Source: Agrobacterium tumefaciens
GTDB lineage: Bacteria; Pseudomonadota; Alphaproteobacteria; Rhizobiales; Rhizobiaceae
DNA: 64,000 nt
Assembly (NCBI RefSeq): GCF_005221325.1
Contig: NZ_CP039892.1
Span: 1 to 64,000 of the forward strand
Direction: 5' to 3'
In this document: positions 7,991 through 16,465 of the stretch, piece after piece
Layout of the letters: each line of letters begins with the position of its first letter
How positions within the stretch are numbered: the first letter of the stretch is position 1
Notes under the pieces: model-generated
Databases searched by the model: none
What the model was told of the DNA's origin: nothing
Seen by the model: the letters and a program-made list of their open reading frames with translations, nothing else
Made by a program: the position numbers and the translations under genes

Positions 7991-8173
7991 TCAAGCGGCC
8001 CGCATGTCGTTTTGCTCAATAAAGGACGGGGGAAGGTCGAAGGCATCTAGTGCCGTATCAAGAGCGGCTTGAACATCAGACCAATCCACATGTTCAGGGT
8101 CAGCAAGATACGCTTGGATCAGCTGGCAGCAGCAAGCGGCGGCTTTGGTCGGATCGGGAGCACGGTCGAACAT
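7991..8173 (-). CDS. Small hypothetical plasmid protein
   Basis: A 60-residue acidic, helical protein with a CCC run near residue 15 and no recognised domain. The ATG at 8173 has a GAGG seven bases upstream. It shares strand with the ParB-like gene 70 bases upstream and is probably transcribed with it. Confidence 0.6.
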   Translation of the reverse strand: MFDRAPDPTKAAACCCQLIQAYLADPEHVDWSDVQAALDTALDAFDLPPSFIEQNDMRAA

Positions 8174-8242
8174 TTCATTTCCTCAAAAAATGGGGAAGCC
8201 GGTCACGCTGGAGGGACGTGACCGGCAGAAAGCAGCGGCGGG

Positions 8243-10150
8243 TTATTCCGCTGCCATCGGGAAATTGTGGGCATCATCGCCGGGTGTTTCGGCCTCAACG
8301 GCTTCTTCCGGCTTGAACCGGAGATTGGACGGCAACCAGTTTTTGCCCTTGACCGCGTTTTCAGCATACGCGGCGGCTTCGGCCTTCTTCATGCCGCCGA
8401 TACCAGCGGCAAAATCTGCGCCGCGTACCTCGGCAACTGCCGCTTGAATGCTGCCGCGATTGAGCATCGAGAAATAGCTGTCTGCGGTTGTTTCGAACCA
8501 CTCGCGCATATCGACATCAAGAGTGCGGCCAACCATGCCAGCGTGAGCGATTGCCTCCTTTCGGAAGCTGTGTTTCGTCTCGACGGCGTTCAGCGTGTGA
8601 GCGGCTGCGAAGGCGAGCAGCCCCAAAAGTTCGTCTTGTCGAAGGTCAAGCAGATACTCCCAAAGGTCAGCCGGATTGCCGGGGATTTGATGGCCGTAGT
8701 TTTCGGCAATGCGTTCCCACTCGACAGCAGCGCGGCAAGCTTCGGGCCGTTTCATCGAGCCTTCAAGGCGCTGATGCGTGGTGCTGATTTCCAGAGCCGT
8801 CATTCCCTTTGCCCCGTACTGGCCGGGGTAAAGGACGTTCAACAGCATGGCGTGAACAACGCTGACGAGGGCAACACCATGGTTATTCGCCAGTTCCACA
8901 CGAAGGGCGGCGGTCTTCTGTGCCGTGAGGTCTTCGACCAATACCGCCGAATGGATCAGGCCCGCAGATTCGGGCTTGGCGTCATCACCCCTCTTGTCGC
9001 TGGCTGCATCGGTTGTCGGCTGCGCCTTCACGTCCTCGTCACGGATAAGGCCACGGACAATCGAGAGTTTGCCGTAGTGATCGATGGTGACATAGGCTCC
9101 CGCCGTCGCCTTGTCGTCGGCCAGAAATTCCTTTTCGCGGTTTTGGAAAACCTCCATCTGGTTTTCGACTTCGATCAACTCGGCCTCTGCGGCCTGATTG
9201 TCTTCCTCGGCGTCGATGATTGCCGCAAGTTCATCGTAACGAACGGACAGCGCATCGAGCTTGGCCTGATCGTCGTCGCAAAGCTCGACGCTCTGCGCAT
9301 ACACGCGCGCCATGCTCCAGATATCGGGCTGTTGTGAAGCGCACTCCACCCATTTCCAGCCCTCGGCGCGTACCGCCTCGGCTTGGGCTTCCAGCTTCTC
9401 GGCAACCAGCCTTTCCAGTAAACCGCTGTCGCAAGCGTAGCCGCCGCCATTCTCGGAAAAAAGATCACGCCGAACCGGCCCACCTGCCGCCTCGTAAACG
9501 GAAAGACCGCCGATTAGCGTCAAGCGCTTGTCGTGGGCCGGTACTTCCTCGGCGGTCAGACGGCGCTTGATCGTTTGCGCATCACGGTCCCAACTGGTGA
9601 GGCTGTTCCACACTTCCACTTGCCTTGCGTGGTCGTCGGTGATCGTGAACGCGGCAAGCTGCTCGAATTTCATTTCCTCGGCGCGGAATGCTTCAAACAG
9701 AACCGGCGCGACCTTCGCCAGCGCAAGGCGGCGATTGACGATGATTTCAGTCGTACCGAAACGGGCGGCGATATCCTTGATGGACTTGCCAGCGTCGGCC
9801 ATGGCCTTGAATGCCTCGTACTGGTCGGCGGGGTGCATTCCCTCGCGCATGACATTTTCCGTCAGGCTGATTTCGGTCGCGTCGGCCTCGGCCTTCACCA
9901 TGGCATTGACGGCATAGTCGGCGGCGATATCGCCACGCTCGGCCAGCAGCAGCAGCGCAGCGCGGCGACGACCGCCAGCCGTCACCAGAAAGCGGCCCTT
10001 GGTCCCTTTGCGCACGACGATATTTTGGACCACGCCATTGGCAAGGATGGACGCCGCAAGGGCTTCGACAGTCTCGCTGGTGTAGGTTTTGCGGACGTTC
10101 TTCGGGTCCGCATCAAGCTTATTGAGGGGGATGCTGATAATCTCGGTCAT
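8243..10150 (-). CDS. Large ParB-like partition or nuclease-domain protein
   Basis: A 635-residue protein. Residues 1-110 form a ParB/Spo0J N-terminal domain: IPLNKLDADPKNVRK, then EALAASILANGVVQNIVVR and VTAGGRRRAALLLL. TENVMREGMHPADQYEAF is the ENxxRExMxPxDE-like box. A ParB-type helix-turn-helix follows (SIKDIAARFGTTEIIVNRRL). The long C-terminal part (about 250-635) is found on many alphaproteobacterial plasmids and has no clear function. At twice the usual RepB size this is not the RepB of a repABC locus. Partition or a plasmid-maintenance nuclease role is possible. ATG 10150 has a GGAG ten bases upstream. Confidence 0.8.
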   Translation of the reverse strand: MTEIISIPLNKLDADPKNVRKTYTSETVEALAASILANGVVQNIVVRKGTKGRFLVTAGGRRRAALLLLAERGDIAADYAVNAMVKAEADATEISLTENVMREGMHPADQYEAFKAMADAGKSIKDIAARFGTTEIIVNRRLALAKVAPVLFEAFRAEEMKFEQLAAFTITDDHARQVEVWNSLTSWDRDAQTIKRRLTAEEVPAHDKRLTLIGGLSVYEAAGGPVRRDLFSENGGGYACDSGLLERLVAEKLEAQAEAVRAEGWKWVECASQQPDIWSMARVYAQSVELCDDDQAKLDALSVRYDELAAIIDAEEDNQAAEAELIEVENQMEVFQNREKEFLADDKATAGAYVTIDHYGKLSIVRGLIRDEDVKAQPTTDAASDKRGDDAKPESAGLIHSAVLVEDLTAQKTAALRVELANNHGVALVSVVHAMLLNVLYPGQYGAKGMTALEISTTHQRLEGSMKRPEACRAAVEWERIAENYGHQIPGNPADLWEYLLDLRQDELLGLLAFAAAHTLNAVETKHSFRKEAIAHAGMVGRTLDVDMREWFETTADSYFSMLNRGSIQAAVAEVRGADFAAGIGGMKKAEAAAYAENAVKGKNWLPSNLRFKPEEAVEAETPGDDAHNFPMAAE

Positions 10151-10498
10151 AGGTTTCGATCTCCAAATCTTCCCGTTTCCCTTGGGAGCAAGCCCCGCCA
10201 GTGGGCGAAGCCTCTGCCTGCGTTTCGCAGGATGTGCCCCCACATCCGGCGGAACGAAGGGGGAGGGCGTAGCCCGCTCCGTCAGGTCGCAGAGCGGGTC
10301 ATGGGTCGGGAGGAGGGAAACACGGAAGGTTCGCCGCCCAGGCGGTGAAAGCCGTTTTTCCAGACGAGCGACAGCGCTTGCGCGCTTGCCCATTGGCGCG
10401 ATCGGGGAGCTGTCGTAAGAGCGGATAGAAAAGATGAAATGTGCGTCCGCTTCTCGGACGCCCTCTTTTGATGCGAACCGGCAAGCCGGTTCACCGCC
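10151..10498. other. Intergenic region with strong hairpins
   Basis: No credible gene is seen. Two perfect stem-loops are present: GCGTCCG/CGGACGC at 10443-10461, and GAACCGG/CCGGTTC around a four-base loop at 10475-10492. They lie between the ParB-like gene and the 315-bp repeat. Confidence 0.5.
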
Positions 10499-10813
10499 GA
10501 TCGATCTGCCCGCTGCGCTCCGAGTGATGTGCGCTCCGCTTACCGGGCAGCTCTAAGTTCAACTAGGTCGACCATATGAGGAAGAGCGGCCCATGGCCCG
10601 CATCGCTCGGATCAACCGGCGACAGGCCGGATCCGAGAAAGACGTTGAAGAACATCGGAGGTTTCAGCATAGCGCCGGCACGCCGACAGGCAGGGCCGGG
10701 AAACCGGGAATTCTCGACACGCTTTTTGCCGGAAAAAGGGACGCCACAGGAGGCTCAGCATAGCGACCCGAAGGGGGAGCCGGGACCGACTTCCCCCCGC
10801 AAAAACGTTCCGC
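10499..10813. repeat. Long direct repeat, left copy (about 315 bp)
   Basis: This segment recurs in the same orientation at 25344-25657 with about eight mismatches over 315 bases. It is non-coding by eye. It contains a CTCGGATC/GATCCGAG stem enclosing a CCGG/CCGG pair, a GGGGGA/TTCCCCC stem near the right end, and an internal pair of GGAGGYTYAGCATAGCG words at about 10657 and 10748. Conservation of non-coding sequence at this level suggests a recent duplication or a functional site such as an origin, partition or transfer site. The function is unknown. Confidence 0.85.
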
Positions 10814-11617
10814 TTAGGAGAGTTTCACGACGTATTCAGGCTTCAGGGGAATGCCGGATTCCATATTCACGCAGCATGGAGGAATAGGGATAAGGCGACC
10901 GTCCTGCAAATGGCGGATATGGCCGCGCCTCCAATGGGGCCGGACGGTGTAGCTGCCTTCACCTCGCTTCGTCGCCGCGACCTGCTGGCTGGCCCGAACA
11001 TCGATGACGATCATTGGGCCGATCGGCGCGCGACCTTTCTGCAGGCGCTGCTTGTTGAGCTTATGAGGCGCAGGCTCTTCGCGGCGAATTGCTTGCGGGG
11101 TGGCAAGCGCGCCGATCAGGGCAGCTGCCACCTCGAAACCTATGTCGGAAAGGCCTCTGGTAGATTCGTTTTTCATGTCGTTCGTCACGACCAGCTCGTG
11201 ATTGCCGATGTCCTTTTGGCCGTGCTGGTTGACGAAGATAACGCCGTTGCGATGTTTGTTTTCGAACATCGTCCGGACATAGAGAGAGGCGGTCTTCCCA
11301 TCGTTGCCGGCGACACGTTCGCAATGCGCGGCCATGTGAACGACCTCGGCACCAATCTTCTGATCCCAGGATATCCAGAATTCATCATGCGGTATGGGCG
11401 CTATCTGATTGTCCCAAAGCTCGTTCGAGAAATCGATGAACGTTTGCAACGTATCGTCGGCCGTCTCCGGATCGAGGAAGCTGAACGAGAATTCGGCGCA
11501 CGTCGCCGCACCGGCCTGAATATGCTTCACATAGGCGTCGAGAACACCGGGCGACCATGGCTCCATGGCCCGATATCTGCCTTCCTTGAAATGCTCGAGC
11601 GCTTGATAGAGCCTCAC
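10814..11617 (-). CDS. Hypothetical protein with a C-terminal HIRHLQDGR motif
   Basis: A 267-residue protein, not recognised. Its end reads TVRPHWRRGHIRHLQDGR, then PIPPCCVN, a pattern seen at the C-terminus of various phage and plasmid proteins of unknown function. It starts with ATGA overlapping the stop of the RepC-like gene, so the two are translated together. It ends directly at the left copy of the long repeat. Confidence 0.6.
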   Translation of the reverse strand: MRLYQALEHFKEGRYRAMEPWSPGVLDAYVKHIQAGAATCAEFSFSFLDPETADDTLQTFIDFSNELWDNQIAPIPHDEFWISWDQKIGAEVVHMAAHCERVAGNDGKTASLYVRTMFENKHRNGVIFVNQHGQKDIGNHELVVTNDMKNESTRGLSDIGFEVAAALIGALATPQAIRREEPAPHKLNKQRLQKGRAPIGPMIVIDVRASQQVAATKRGEGSYTVRPHWRRGHIRHLQDGRLIPIPPCCVNMESGIPLKPEYVVKLS

Positions 11618-12168
11618 GCCTTCAGTTCCTCGTATCTGGCGATCAATATCCGAAGGTCAATGCAGTTGGAATGACCCACTTCAGCTGCGCGTTTTCTACG
11701 GCCGCCGCGATCGCCCATGATGGTGATCAGGCCAACAGCTTCCAATCGCTCCAGCGATCGTGTTACTTGCCTGGGTCTAAGGCGAAGCTCGGCACTAAGA
11801 ACGACATTGTCGTCGAAGACGAAGGGTTTACCGGACCTACCCTTTTCCTCGTCAGCAAGCGCCGTCAGATGCGCAAGGACCTCGATTTGCTGAACCTCTA
11901 AAACGCCCTCAACTGGCTCCATATCGTCTACCAGATCGACAATTTGGAAGAACGGCACGGAACTGGGATCGGCGGCTTCAGCTCGCTGGCGATAACCCAC
12001 CGCCTTGGCTTCCGCCTCGGCGCTCAAAACCCATTCGGCGTTCTTGAAACGATTTTCGAAATCATCCGTCGTCATGGCGCGGACAATACGCACCGGCTGA
12101 CTTCCAATCAACGGGCGAAGCAGCCCGCTAGTGAGGGGTCCGAGTATTTGCCATGATATAAGCGGCAA
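11614..12168 (-). CDS. Short RepC-like winged-helix protein
   Basis: Up to 184 residues. The C-terminal half has a winged helix (VFDDNVVLSAELRLRPRQ, then RSLERLEAVGLITIMGDRGG) followed by NCIDLRILIARYEELKA. That last segment closely matches CGIDLRVLIARYRELDQL of the RepC at 6089-7369. It therefore resembles the RepC DNA-binding domain alone, without the rest. It could be a regulator derived from RepC, or a remnant of a second replicon. The start is uncertain: ATG 12168 or ATG 12075, neither with a clear ribosome site. Confidence 0.6.
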   Translation of the reverse strand: MPLISWQILGPLTSGLLRPLIGSQPVRIVRAMTTDDFENRFKNAEWVLSAEAEAKAVGYRQRAEAADPSSVPFFQIVDLVDDMEPVEGVLEVQQIEVLAHLTALADEEKGRSGKPFVFDDNVVLSAELRLRPRQVTRSLERLEAVGLITIMGDRGGRRKRAAEVGHSNCIDLRILIARYEELKA

Positions 12169-12331
12169 TCTGGAAAACTCGTTCTATTGCCTCGGTAATG
12201 TCCTGCGAGGCCTGTCTGATCTCAGGTTTTGCGGCCGGGTCATTCGCGATGCCATGAAAACCCTCTCTCAGGGTTTCACATGGATCGGCAATCTCGCGCA
12301 CCAGCGCCAATAATTGCTGTGTCGTAGCCAT
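12128..12331 (-). CDS. Small hypothetical protein
   Basis: A 67-residue helical protein (MATTQQLLALVREIADPCET...) with no recognised domain. An AGAGG lies ten bases before the ATG. It overlaps the 5' end of the RepC-like gene if the 12168 start is used, and appears to lead that three-gene operon. Confidence 0.5.
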   Translation of the reverse strand: MATTQQLLALVREIADPCETLREGFHGIANDPAAKPEIRQASQDITEAIERVFQIAAYIMANTRTPH

Positions 12332-12415
12332 GGTTCTTTTGCCTCTGGTCTGCCACTGCGTTTATCTAGAAGCCTATAGCATGGGTTGTTAAGTTATCCC
12401 TGCTGCAATGGCTAC

Positions 12416-13483
12416 ATGACGAAGCGCCCGCGCAGACCGCCGCAACCGCTCCTGAATGAGGAAAATGCGCCGCTGCAAAGCCGGCGCGTGAAGCGGCGTG
12501 ATCCCGAACAGCCGCAACTCCTGTTTGACCCAATGCCGGCGCGGATCGAACCTTGCCTTGCCAAGCTGGCGGCAAGACCGCCAAGCGGGCCGCAATGGTC
12601 ATGGGATATCAAATGGGATGGCTACCGGATCGCGGTTCATCGGGAGCCGAACCGGGTCCGCGTCCTCACGCGCGGGGGCCATGATTGGACTTATCGCTTT
12701 CCAGGCATCGAAGCGGCCGCGCTTGCGCTTGGGCCGGCGACGTTCATCCTCGACGGCGAAGCTGTCATGATGGACGAGCAAGGGCGATCGGATTTCGGTC
12801 TGCTGCAGGCCACCCTTGGGGGCCGAGGCAGTAAAACGCCGGCAGGACCGGCCGTGATGATTGCATTCGATTTGCTCTATCTCGACGGGCACGATCTGAC
12901 GGGCACCGAGTTTTCGACACGCCGGCATCTTCTCGATGATCTCTTAGAAGGCGAAACCGGGAGCATTCGGCTATCGGAAGAATTTCACGCGGATCCTGAT
13001 GTGCTGATCGAGCATGCTTGCAAGCATGGTCTTGAAGGCATCATCGGCAAAAATCGGGACCAGCCGTATCGATCTGGCCGTACCGGCGACTGGATCAAGA
13101 TTAAATGCGTTCAGCGCGAGAGCTTCGCGATCGTCGGCTTCGAACCTTCGAGGGCAGCGCCCGACGGCTTCGCAAGCCTGCTCCTGGCTGCCCTGAACGG
13201 AACAGAATACGTTTACGTTGGCAGCGTGGGGACGGGCTTTAGGGAAGCGCAGGCGCGGTCGCTGCGAAAGCAGCTCGACAAGCTTGCGCGAACGAAGGTC
13301 TCGCCGATCCGGTTCGGCAAAGGGCGCGTCGCGACCGCGCCGGGCCTGATTGCCGAGATTGAATTTCGCGGTTGGACGAATGACCGAAAGCTGCGCCATG
13401 CGGCATTCAAAGGCATTCGTGAAGAGGCGGATGCAGGGGATATCTTTTCACTTCAGGGTGATGAGACTGACGAAGGCTTGTGA
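12416..13483 (+). CDS. ATP-dependent DNA ligase (LigD/LigC type)
   Basis: A 355-residue ligase. The adenylation motif is DIKWDGYR, with Lys as the AMP-accepting residue at about residue 65. It is followed by FILDGEAV, VMIAFDLLYLDG, LEGIIGKN (motif IV) and DWIKIK (motif V). The OB domain (about 235-340) contains FAIVGFEPS and YVGSVGTGF. This matches the stand-alone ligase domain of bacterial NHEJ ligases. No Ku, polymerase or phosphoesterase partner is in the window. ATG 12416 is preferred over an upstream TTG. No clear ribosome site is seen. Confidence 0.85.
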   Translation: MTKRPRRPPQPLLNEENAPLQSRRVKRRDPEQPQLLFDPMPARIEPCLAKLAARPPSGPQWSWDIKWDGYRIAVHREPNRVRVLTRGGHDWTYRFPGIEAAALALGPATFILDGEAVMMDEQGRSDFGLLQATLGGRGSKTPAGPAVMIAFDLLYLDGHDLTGTEFSTRRHLLDDLLEGETGSIRLSEEFHADPDVLIEHACKHGLEGIIGKNRDQPYRSGRTGDWIKIKCVQRESFAIVGFEPSRAAPDGFASLLLAALNGTEYVYVGSVGTGFREAQARSLRKQLDKLARTKVSPIRFGKGRVATAPGLIAEIEFRGWTNDRKLRHAAFKGIREEADAGDIFSLQGDETDEGL

Positions 13484-13587
13484 CGCCTGCAATCCGATAA
13501 TGAAATCAGGCTCCACGACATAATGACGTGGCTCTCCTCCGGTCGTGGCGAACCCCATCCCCCTTATGCGTCACGGCCGGACAGCGC

Positions 13588-13851
13588 CTAATGGATGGTT
13601 CCGGCTTCGGCGGGCCAGCGGTCAAGCGAAATGAACCGGCCTCTGTTCTTCAGGCACGCGACAATATCGAGCAACAGGTGATCGCGCGGCCCGAATTCCT
13701 CTAGTATGGCCTCGATCTTTGCATTGGCGTCAGGTCGATCGAGATCGATCACGCAAAACATGTCGTCACCGATCGCCGCGATATCAGGACTGGCATCGAT
13801 TAGGGCATCAACGAGCTGCGGCACGTCAGCGGCGGTCTTCAGTTTTGGCAT
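13588..13851 (-). CDS. Hypothetical protein
   Basis: An 87-residue acidic protein (MPKLKTAADVPQLVDAL...) with no recognised domain. ATG 13851 is chosen because AGGAGACCGT precedes it; an ATG seven codons upstream lacks a site. Confidence 0.6.
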   Translation of the reverse strand: MPKLKTAADVPQLVDALIDASPDIAAIGDDMFCVIDLDRPDANAKIEAILEEFGPRDHLLLDIVACLKNRGRFISLDRWPAEAGTIH

Positions 13852-13911
13852 ACGGTCTCCTGTTTTACCCATCTTGGCAGCGAGCGTAGCCGGGGTCCAA
13901 TAGCAAAAGTG

Positions 13912-14151
13912 TTAGGTTCTCGGGGTGTTTTTACGGACAGAGGCAATAAGTTCCTCCAGATCGGCATTCGAATTTGAAGCCAGCATGAGGTTATCAGCGA
14001 CCTCGATAATCGCCGCCAATACCTCCGCGTCTGTCCAGCCGCGCTGCACTGCATCCTCTACCAAATCCTGCAATGGCGTCTCAACAGACATTTGACAAAC
14101 AATGTGCCGGTTTTCAGCACTACCAGCCGGGGGCTTTGGAAAATTAGTCAT
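13912..14151 (-). CDS. Small hypothetical protein
   Basis: A 79-residue protein. The core is QDLVEDAVQRGWTDAEVLAA followed by a helix, LEELIASVRKN, resembling small plasmid proteins of unknown role. Met21 is an alternative start. Confidence 0.5.
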   Translation of the reverse strand: MTNFPKPPAGSAENRHIVCQMSVETPLQDLVEDAVQRGWTDAEVLAAIIEVADNLMLASNSNADLEELIASVRKNTPRT

Positions 14152-14170
14152 CCCTCAAAAGTAAGTTGGT

Positions 14171-14206
14171 GCCCCTAGAAATCTAGGGGCTGTCCGAAAG
14201 CGGACA
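14171..14206. other. Two adjacent perfect hairpins
   Basis: GCCCCTAGAAATCTAGGGGC (14171-14190) and TGTCCGAAAGCGGACA (14191-14206) stand side by side, followed by TTTC. They lie in a 320-base gene-free stretch (14152-14470). The second could act as a weak rightward terminator. The rest of the stretch shows nothing clear. Confidence 0.5.
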
Positions 14207-14470
14207 TTTCATCTGATAGCCCTTGAAATTCCAAAGCCTCTTACCGAAATCCATGGGTGAGCGCGGTGCAAAATTCCCGCTCGTTAAACAACGGCCCCGA
14301 ATACGGGGAGTCGTGCCGAGGACTGGCATCGGGACGGCCAACAAAGTGCAGTGCAGAAACAAAGTGTTGTCTACGCGTCAGAGCCGATAACTTGCTCATG
14401 ACAGCCGTCTCCGCCGAGAAACCAGTCATTTCGGCCATGAGCGGTCAGCGAACGCAGCGCTTTCAAACAC

Positions 14471-14698
14471 ATGATCGAGGCCGATATGGATTGGAAATCC
14501 GTCTTGGCTCAAGCGATCGCGTGGTTGAAAGCGACTGTTGCAAGTTCGCTATTCATCCTCGCCGTTTGGGCCTTCTCATACACCGCGTTATTCAAACCCA
14601 ACGATATCCAGCTTGGGGCGTTCAGCATCTTTATGAAAGCTACGTTCGTTAAGCCTGAAACACCGCCTTCTCGTGCGCCGGAGGCCGCCGATCGGTAG
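14471..14698 (+). CDS. Small membrane protein
   Basis: Up to 75 residues with one transmembrane helix at about 18-40. Met6 (14486) may be the real start because GAGG lies five bases before it. Function unknown. Confidence 0.45.
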   Translation: MIEADMDWKSVLAQAIAWLKATVASSLFILAVWAFSYTALFKPNDIQLGAFSIFMKATFVKPETPPSRAPEAADR

Positions 14699-14722
14699 TT
14701 GCCGTTCGGGATCACGACAGAA

Positions 14723-14747
14723 AAGCCGCGCCCGTGGGGCGCGGCTT
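14723..14747. terminator. Bidirectional terminator hairpin
   Basis: A perfect 11-bp stem, AAGCCGCGCCC with GGGCGCGGCTT around a GTG loop, lies between the convergent genes ending at 14698 and 14752. T-rich sequence follows on both strands, weakly on the plus strand. Confidence 0.65.
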
Positions 14748-14751
14748 TGCC

Positions 14752-14949
14752 TCATTGAGGCAATTTTGCATTTCCGGCCTTGCCATCGAGTTCGACCTGA
14801 TAGCTCACCTCGACCTTGGCGATGAGCGGAAGCATGACGGCGATGGAGATTTTAAGTTGGCCCTTGTGGGCCAACTTCGCGATTTGCCGGTTGATGAACT
14901 GGCGAAGGCGGCGGCCGGTTTTCTGGCAGAAGGTTACGAGCGTTTTCAT
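14752..14949 (-). CDS. Small basic hypothetical protein
   Basis: A 65-residue protein: a basic N-terminal half (CQKTGRRLRQFINRQIAKLA) followed by KISIAVMLPLIAKVEVSYQV. No family is recognised. A strong AGGAGG lies eight bases before the ATG. A degraded copy of the gene and its leader lies in inverted orientation at 15108-15247. Confidence 0.65.
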   Translation of the reverse strand: MKTLVTFCQKTGRRLRQFINRQIAKLAHKGQLKISIAVMLPLIAKVEVSYQVELDGKAGNAKLPQ

Positions 14950-15107
14950 GAGGTGATCCTCCTTGGTGGTTGTGCGTAATCGCAAAGCTCGAATACGGCA
15001 GGAACCGCCGAGTGCATCGCGCAGCGATCGCAACGGAGCGAAGCGAAGTGGAGAACCCCTTGGGGTTGCACGCCAAGGCGGGGCCTGACGTATCGTGCGC
15101 AGCATTA

Positions 15108-15247
15108 GATTACGTACAACCACCAAGGAGGAGGAGCCGGCGAACGCGGCCTTCGTAGCCCCGGCCGTCGCCTTTGCCTTCAACCGGCAAATCGCGATCC
15201 GACCGCCAGGGCGGATCTCCATCGCCGTCATGCTGCAGCGGTGGTGA
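15108..15247 (+). pseudogene. Inverted, degraded copy of the 14752-14949 gene
   Basis: A 26-base leader including ACAACCACCAAGGAGGA matches the leader of the minus-strand gene (14956-14981) at 24 positions. Downstream, the reading frame ends FNRQIAIRPPGRISIAVMLQ-R-W-stop. It shares NRQIA and ISIAVML, with identical DNA around both. The start codon and first part of the gene are missing. About 125 bases separate the two leaders. Confidence 0.6.
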
Positions 15248-15442
15248 GTACACATCAGGACATCTCCGGCCGGAAATGCAAAATAGCCTCAATGAGCGCC
15301 CCGCTTGCGGGGCGTCTGTCTTGAGGGGGAAGGGGAGTTTGAGGGGAGGGGCCGAAGGGGGCTCCCCTCATGGCACTTGCTCGCCGCTCAACACGGCCGT
15401 GGATTGGCCTCGTTGAGTTCAAGAGACGAAAGGCAGCGCCGA

Positions 15443-16465
15443 TTAGCGCGATAGAAATCTCTTCAAGCTCCAGCCGGCCTTCAAAATGTAGGGCGGGAGA
15501 GCAAGCGAATAGTGCCCACAATCGACGTTCATGACGTGAGGTGACGTCCCGGCATCTTTAAGCTTTTGCAGGAAACTGCCTGACAGCTCGGGCAGGACCA
15601 CCGTATCGCGCTTCGCAAGTACGACATGGAGGTCTAGGCTAGGCCGCGCCATGCGATCAGCAAAATTTTCCATGTTGAGCGGTGCCCATGCCCTCCTCAG
15701 ATCACTTACCCCCATATGAGGGGCTAAGCTTTCGCGGATTGATCGGGTAGCGCGCCCAGTCCAGACCATGTCTGCGAGGCTCCCGGCCGTCAAAAACAGC
15801 GACGCTTTTGATACCGCGTGGTCGTGGGTCGCCACCAGTCCTGCGACCCAGGAACCGAGGCTCATACCGAGAACCGAGATCTTCCGATAACCCTGGCGTT
15901 CCAGCCAACGAATGATTTTTCGGCCATCCCAGACAGCTTGCCGTAGGGATTGGAGCGTTCGACCGAGATTGGCGCTCAAAATATAATCGGCATAAAAAGA
16001 TCCGGGTCTGCTGCGCTCAAAGTGGTAGGGCATAGCAACTTCAACCACGGTTATGCCAAGCCTGGAGAAAATCTTGGCAATCTGGTCATTGCGAGTGGTC
16101 GCATTCCAGTGATGGAATATTACCATGGCCTGATTGAGCGATCCGCTTTCGGTGACCTTCGCCCAAACCGTGTTGTTTTCTTCTACATCCGTGGACAGGT
16201 CCGATGGAAATTTCAGCCATCCATTCTCGTACGCGAAGCCGTTTTCGCCTGCGCTCGGTGGCTCGAAAAACCGTGGATCTGCTACGGCCAGGTCGGCAAG
16301 CCGGCAAAAATCGTCGAACGTCGCGGCATGCTGCGCCTCTGGAAAGGCCAGCTCAGCACCGAGACCGAATGCCGTGTTCTTTTTGGCTTCGTCCCCGCGT
16401 CGGGCCCGGCGTTCGTCCCAACCATCAAGCCAACTATGATACACGTTGATTGCTTCCAATGTCAT
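15443..16465 (-). CDS. Alpha/beta hydrolase (RcgR-like)
   Basis: A 340-residue alpha/beta hydrolase. The nucleophile elbow is GMSLGSW at about residue 205, a likely acid is in AKRDTVVLPE, and the His is in DCGHYS near the end. It overlaps by 32 bases the gene for the large membrane protein upstream, so the two are co-translated. As recalled, rhizobial plasmids carry an adjacent pair named rcgA (putative transporter) and rcgR (putative quorum-lactone hydrolase). This pair fits that description in order and type. That identity is unverified here. Confidence 0.65.
   Translation of the reverse strand: MTLEAINVYHSWLDGWDERRARRGDEAKKNTAFGLGAELAFPEAQHAATFDDFCRLADLAVADPRFFEPPSAGENGFAYENGWLKFPSDLSTDVEENNTVWAKVTESGSLNQAMVIFHHWNATTRNDQIAKIFSRLGITVVEVAMPYHFERSRPGSFYADYILSANLGRTLQSLRQAVWDGRKIIRWLERQGYRKISVLGMSLGSWVAGLVATHDHAVSKASLFLTAGSLADMVWTGRATRSIRESLAPHMGVSDLRRAWAPLNMENFADRMARPSLDLHVVLAKRDTVVLPELSGSFLQKLKDAGTSPHVMNVDCGHYSLALPPYILKAGWSLKRFLSR

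Noticed and set aside
8267..9337. A 356-codon open frame on the plus strand
   Set aside because: It is antisense to the ParB-like gene, has no recognisable domain, and follows from the codon pattern of the real gene.
10499..10813. The long repeat as an insertion sequence
   Set aside because: It has no transposase frame, no clear terminal inverted repeats, and no flanking target duplication.
10576..10887. A 103-codon frame covering most of the left long repeat
   Set aside because: The product is low-complexity, and the frame is not kept in the second copy of the repeat because of small indels.
10910..11674. A 254-codon plus-strand frame
   Set aside because: Fully antisense to the minus-strand gene at 10814-11617, which has ATGA coupling and a recognisable C-terminal motif.
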